This document shows, one piece after another, positions 60,488 through 64,000 of a stretch of DNA of 64,000 bases (positions within the stretch are counted from its first letter, which is position 1; each line of letters begins with the position of its first letter). The translations under genes were made by a program, and so were the position numbers. The notes under the pieces are model-generated. The model searched no databases, was not told where the DNA came from, and worked only from the letters and a program-made list of their open reading frames with translations. The stretch spans positions 3,720,001 through 3,784,000 of the forward strand of contig JASJZC010000002.1 of the NCBI GenBank assembly GCA_037178855.1, given 5' to 3'. This stretch comes from Oscheius sp. JU75 (taxonomy: Eukaryota; Nematoda; Chromadorea; Rhabditida; Rhabditidae).

Positions 60488-61021
60488 ACAGTGTATAGGT
60501 TCGTTTCCTCCACACATCGATATCACGAGATCTTTCACCGTGCCCAAAGTTGTTGTGTTGATTTTAGCCCACTCTTAATAAATTATTGCTGTACCTTGTC
60601 CTATAAAATTTGTTGCATGAGACCAGTTATTGGTAAGCAAGTCCAAGACTTATTGGAGCGTGGATACCGCGCAATGGATTAGTCAAATTAGCCGTTTTTT
60701 GCGGCTTTTGGTCTGGAAAAGAGGCAAAATGTTGTGAGTTTTCAAGCTGTCTAGGTTCTAACGGAACGGTTTGTTTGTTTATGCTAACCCAGCACCTCCC
60801 ATTCTGTCTCGGCGGAAATGGATACTCAGCAATAAGGTAGAGGGAGAGACGGCTATTACTCCCTTTTCTCTCTCTTATTCGTTGGCCTTGTTCATTGATT
60901 AGAGAACCTGACCTTGCTGGGAATCGTTGCACACAGACCTTTTTCGCCACACCGATAACAGTCCCGCAACTGACTCGATCAACAATTACTCTTTCTCTCT
61001 TTGTATAACTCAACCTTCAGT
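60488..61021. other. Intercistronic/intergenic region
   Basis: 533 nt between TMCO1 and the pteridine reductase. AATAAA at about 60577 is probably the TMCO1 poly(A) signal. The region ends with CAACCTTCAG, the acceptor one base before the next ATG. Confidence 0.5.
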
Positions 61022-62014
61022 ATGACCGTCGGAAAAGTCATTGTCTACGGAGGAAGAGGAGCTCTGGGCAGCACGCTCGTCGAAATCTTCAAGAAGAACA
61101 ATTTTGTGAGTTTTCCCTCTCCTAATTGAACCAAAATGGAATTGTTTTAGTGGGTTTTGAGCATTGATCTGGCCTCGAACGAGGCTGCCGATGCCAATGT
61201 ACAGGTGGACGGAAATGCGGGATGGATTGAGCAGGAACAGGCCATTCTTCAGAGGTACGATTGGATTTTCCCACTTTAATAGGCTATTTGCAGTGTCGGA
61301 TCCCAGGTTTCGGACAAGGTCGATGGAATCTTCTGCGTGGCGGGAGGATGGGCCGGAGGGAACGCGTCCAGTGACGATTTTGTCAAGGTTTGTCTAAAAT
61401 TCGTGGTTAAAAAAAGGTTGATAACTACAGAACTCGGATATGATGTGGAAACAGTCTGTCTGGAGCAGCTCAATCGCCGCGCGAATCGCTGCCAAGCATC
61501 TGAAGGAGGGAGGAGTTCTTCAGCTGACCGGTGCTGCTGCTGTAAGTTTTTTTTCTTTGACACTTTGAACCATTTTCAAGCAGTTCTTGTCGAAACCCCC
61601 AAAATAACTAAGTGTATCGAAGGCGAGTATTCGTAGACAAAACAATCTTCCACCCTTTAGGCCGAGTCCGGAACCCCAGGCATGATTGGCTACGGAATGG
61701 CCAAGGCTGCTGTCCATCAGCTGGTTCGGTCCCTGGCTGCTGAAGATTCCGGCCTTCCGAAGAACTCGAGCGTCATCGCCATTCTCCCGATCACCTTGGA
61801 CACACCGATGAACAGAAAATGGATGCCCAAGGCCGACTTTGGAAAGTCAGTTCCCTTTCTTAGTCATTTCAAAACAAAAAATGTCAGATGGACGTCGATG
61901 ACCTGGATTGGAGAGAAGTTCCTCTATTGGCTGACCAGCGGAGCCACGCCCGAATCCGGCTCTCTGCTCAAACTCGTCACCGAAGACGGCAAGACCACCA
62001 TTGAGAAGCTGTGA
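61022..62014 (+). CDS. qdpr-1: Dihydropteridine reductase
   Basis: The ATG is 1 nt after [25 protein letters not shown] is the Rossmann fold with the NADH-binding [32 protein letters not shown], and [19 protein letters not shown] with the catalytic Tyr-x3-Lys follow. [20 protein letters not shown] is the characteristic substrate-pocket segment. It ends GKTTIEKL at 62014, about 240 aa as in other animals. The enzyme regenerates tetrahydrobiopterin from quinonoid dihydrobiopterin for phenylalanine, tyrosine and tryptophan hydroxylases. Five or six short introns. Third gene of the same-strand cluster with PheRS beta and TMCO1. Confidence 0.96.
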
Positions 62015-62989
62015 TAAACCTTGTATACTTTGAATAAGAATCTTATAATTTGGATCAGTTGAAGAGCGTCTTAAACAATTTTTTTGCAAATAGATAGCCA
62101 GACATCTTTTTGCAATTTGATTACCCGTCCCCTCACTCAGAACAATTAGTTTCGACCGATTCATCCGAATCCAAGGGCCATTCCAAAAAGGTCACCGACA
62201 ATCTTTGTTTGGAGTCCTCTAAGCCCTTCTGAAAGAAACATTGACCTATTTTCAGAAGCAATCTCTGGCCAATTGGTCCCTTCAACCTTTTCTTTCCGTT
62301 TCCGCCCCAGCTTCAACCTTCCCACAAAACTTATTCGAAACTCATCTCGTTTACGAGCGATCTCTTCTGCAAAACCTTCCTCATCTGATCGTTCTCCCTT
62401 TGCAAAAAAGGGCTGTAGTGTTCTAACCGGTAGGGCGAGTCCCATGGCTAGCTAGAGCAATTTCGTTAGTGTAAAGAAACAGGAAATTACTTGGAGCCCA
62501 CGCTTACTCGTTTTGGAGGAGAAAAGTAGCAAAAAGATTGACTAATTCCTTGCTTGGCTCTCGGGTCTTCAGATGACTGATAGATGAGTCGAGCGTTGTT
62601 GCCTTCCCGCTTGAATCTCTCGTGTTTACTTCCCTCAGTCCTAATTAGAAAGTTTCCTTATCAAGATGTCCTCTCTTTGACAACAAGGATCAGACTAAAA
62701 GAGAGCTCATTAGGGAATTCCGAACTATCGACCGCTGAACGAGGGCCTAATGACTTCTAATTGCGGCTCTGTGCTATAGATATGTTCCAAAATGGCACGT
62801 CATCTAGCTCTGTCTCGCTAACCTTTTCTAATCGTCGGGTCCAATTCGATCTGGAGGTTCCAAAGACCGATTCTCTGCCGCTTTCCGGCTCCCGCTTACA
62901 CTGCTTCCTGTCCTATACCCTCACACCTTTACTTTATTGGTCTCTTTTATGACTAAATGTTTAGTCTGTCAAGCTGTAGGCATCACAAG
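62015..62989. other. 3' UTR and intergenic region
   Basis: AATAAG-type signal at about 62033. No coding exon recognised on either strand; short frames only. Probably holds the promoter of the last gene. Confidence 0.45.
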
Positions 62990-63035
62990 ATGTGGCTCTT
63001 CATACTACTCTTGCTGGCTCTGCCCAAGTATGCAG
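62990..63035 (+). CDS. First exon of a secreted or membrane protein running off the window
   Basis: After an AATGTTTAG acceptor at 62962 or so, ATG 62990 opens MWLFILLLLALPKYA, a good signal peptide, and ends at GCAG|GTAAGA. No second exon was identified with confidence before 64000, so it may lie beyond the window. A frame at 63646-63885 is open but unsupported. Confidence 0.45.
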
Positions 63036-64000
63036 GTAAGACGAGTTTTTCAGTTACCATGAAGGTGCTTGGTCCAGTTAAATGGTCGAAACGGCTTGCA
63101 ATAGAACGTAGAGGATAGTTACCATTGGATTATAAGAATCGTTAGCTCGGGGCTCAAGTGGTAGGTGATCTTACATGGTTTCTATTACTTTCTGTCAAAC
63201 TGTGCATATCCATCTTATTAAGACAGTGGCGCAAACTGACTTGGCTTGTCAACTTTAACACCCTCTATCGTAAAGTAACTAACTAATCAACAATAAGGGA
63301 TTCAAACACAGACAGGCAAACACAGCCGGGAGCACATTTTAATACAGGTTATATCACCAGTCTCCAGAAGTTTGACGATCTTTCCCTTGACAGGACTTGA
63401 TAAACTATAAGTCTGTTCGTCGATGAACAAGGAGAACAGGAGGACCACAATGAACTGTCGGAAGAAAACAGATTTCCGGCTTTCAGAAAACTTTTGTTAT
63501 CCTTTTCTCTTCAAAGTTCCCAGCTGTCAGCATATCATTCAAAAATGTTCCCTCCCTCGGGTATAGCACAAAAAGTAGGTAACTCATCTTGGTTAACCCC
63601 CATTCTCTTTCCACTTCCTACTTCCATTCGTCACGAGTCTAAGTTTTGCTGACAACCGCCGACCAAAAAAGAAAGAAGACACCTTCGCTGAGGAAAGAGT
63701 CTAGCTGTCACTTCGAATCAGCTCAGCCAGAATCACATCAAAAGACTCGTAGTCAAGACGAGAAGAACTCGTCCAGAATCTGGGCTCGGATCGTAAAAAC
63801 ATTTTACTGCTGCAGCTCTCCTCTATTCTCGAGGTTGTTTTCCTCGAGCATTTGCATAAAATATCATGGAACAGCATTAGCATAACTGTGATCCCTGACT
63901 CGAATTTCCTCCTGATCCATGTTCCCTCTAAACTTCCAAAGCTCACGAAGGGTATCCCCTAGTCCATTTAGTGTCGCCCCTCGTGTTCTTTCGACTCCTC
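63036..64000. other. Probable first intron/intergenic end of window
   Basis: No supported exon. The basic, Ser-rich frame at 63646-63885 ending in a Cys/Phe/Ser run has no recognisable motif, and I cannot match splice phase to the exon at 62990. Confidence 0.35.

Noticed and set aside
63646..63885. 79-codon plus-strand frame at the window end.
   Set aside because: No motif, no matching splice phase with the signal-peptide exon.

Overview
This window reads as a piece of a compact animal genome, most likely a nematode. Three things point that way. (1) Genes are broken into many exons, and many introns are only about 38-55 nt long with a T-rich TTTTCAG acceptor. (2) At least seven start codons lie 0-10 nt downstream of a strong TTTTCAG-type acceptor with no visible upstream exon, as expected for spliced-leader trans-splicing. 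(3) The proteins are clear metazoan orthologues (RAB-3, meckelin/MKS-3, glutaminase, RNF11, PheRS beta, TMCO1, dihydropteridine reductase). No species can be named from sequence alone. Exon coordinates are hand-read from splice signals and reading phase; they are firm where phases close and approximate elsewhere.

Layout. 0.1-4.4 kb (+): a CACHD1/TAG-180-type VWA-Cache membrane protein in 15 exons whose phases all close (1130 aa). 7.5-9.1 kb (+): a three-finger C2H2 protein. 9.9-10.4 kb (-): a frame-disrupted unidentified coding remnant. 10.8-11.7 kb (+): a LINE fossil. 11.9-13.2 kb (+): exons of one or more unrecognised small genes, beginning at a perfect 21-bp hairpin. 15.0-16.9 kb (+): rab-3. 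17.2-20.4 kb (+): mks-3. 21.15-23.1 kb (+): SLC17 transporter. 23.2-24.3 kb (-): class-2 lipase. 24.9-25.0 kb (+): two orphan 3' exons. 25.5-29.6 kb (-): an LDL/VLDL-receptor-like protein with an FDNPIY tail, probably a yolk or lipoprotein receptor. 33.7-38.8 kb (+): FHA-PHD (TCF19-like) protein. 39.06-40.07 kb: a serine protease broken into inverted halves. 41.4-42.75 kb (+): RNF11-like E3 ligase. 43.1-48.4 kb (-): kidney/liver-type glutaminase. 51.9-53.3 kb (-): small unidentified gene and neighbouring exon, part of it duplicated at 49.6 kb. 54.7-57.0 kb (-): TBC1D15/17-type Rab GAP. 57.5-62.0 kb (+): PheRS beta, TMCO1 and dihydropteridine reductase in tandem, an operon-like cluster. 63.0 kb (+): signal-peptide exon of a gene running off the window.

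Functionally the neighbourhood is rich in neuronal and membrane-traffic genes (CACHD1, RAB-3, SLC17, glutaminase, TBC GAP, RNF11) and lipid handling (lipase beside the LDL-receptor-like gene). I see no CRISPR, tRNA, rRNA or obvious novel multi-gene defence-type system. The most unusual features are the inverted split protease, the hairpin that contains a start codon, the duplicated segment near 49.6/51.9 kb, the insertion in glutaminase and the tandem FARSB-TMCO1-QDPR cluster.
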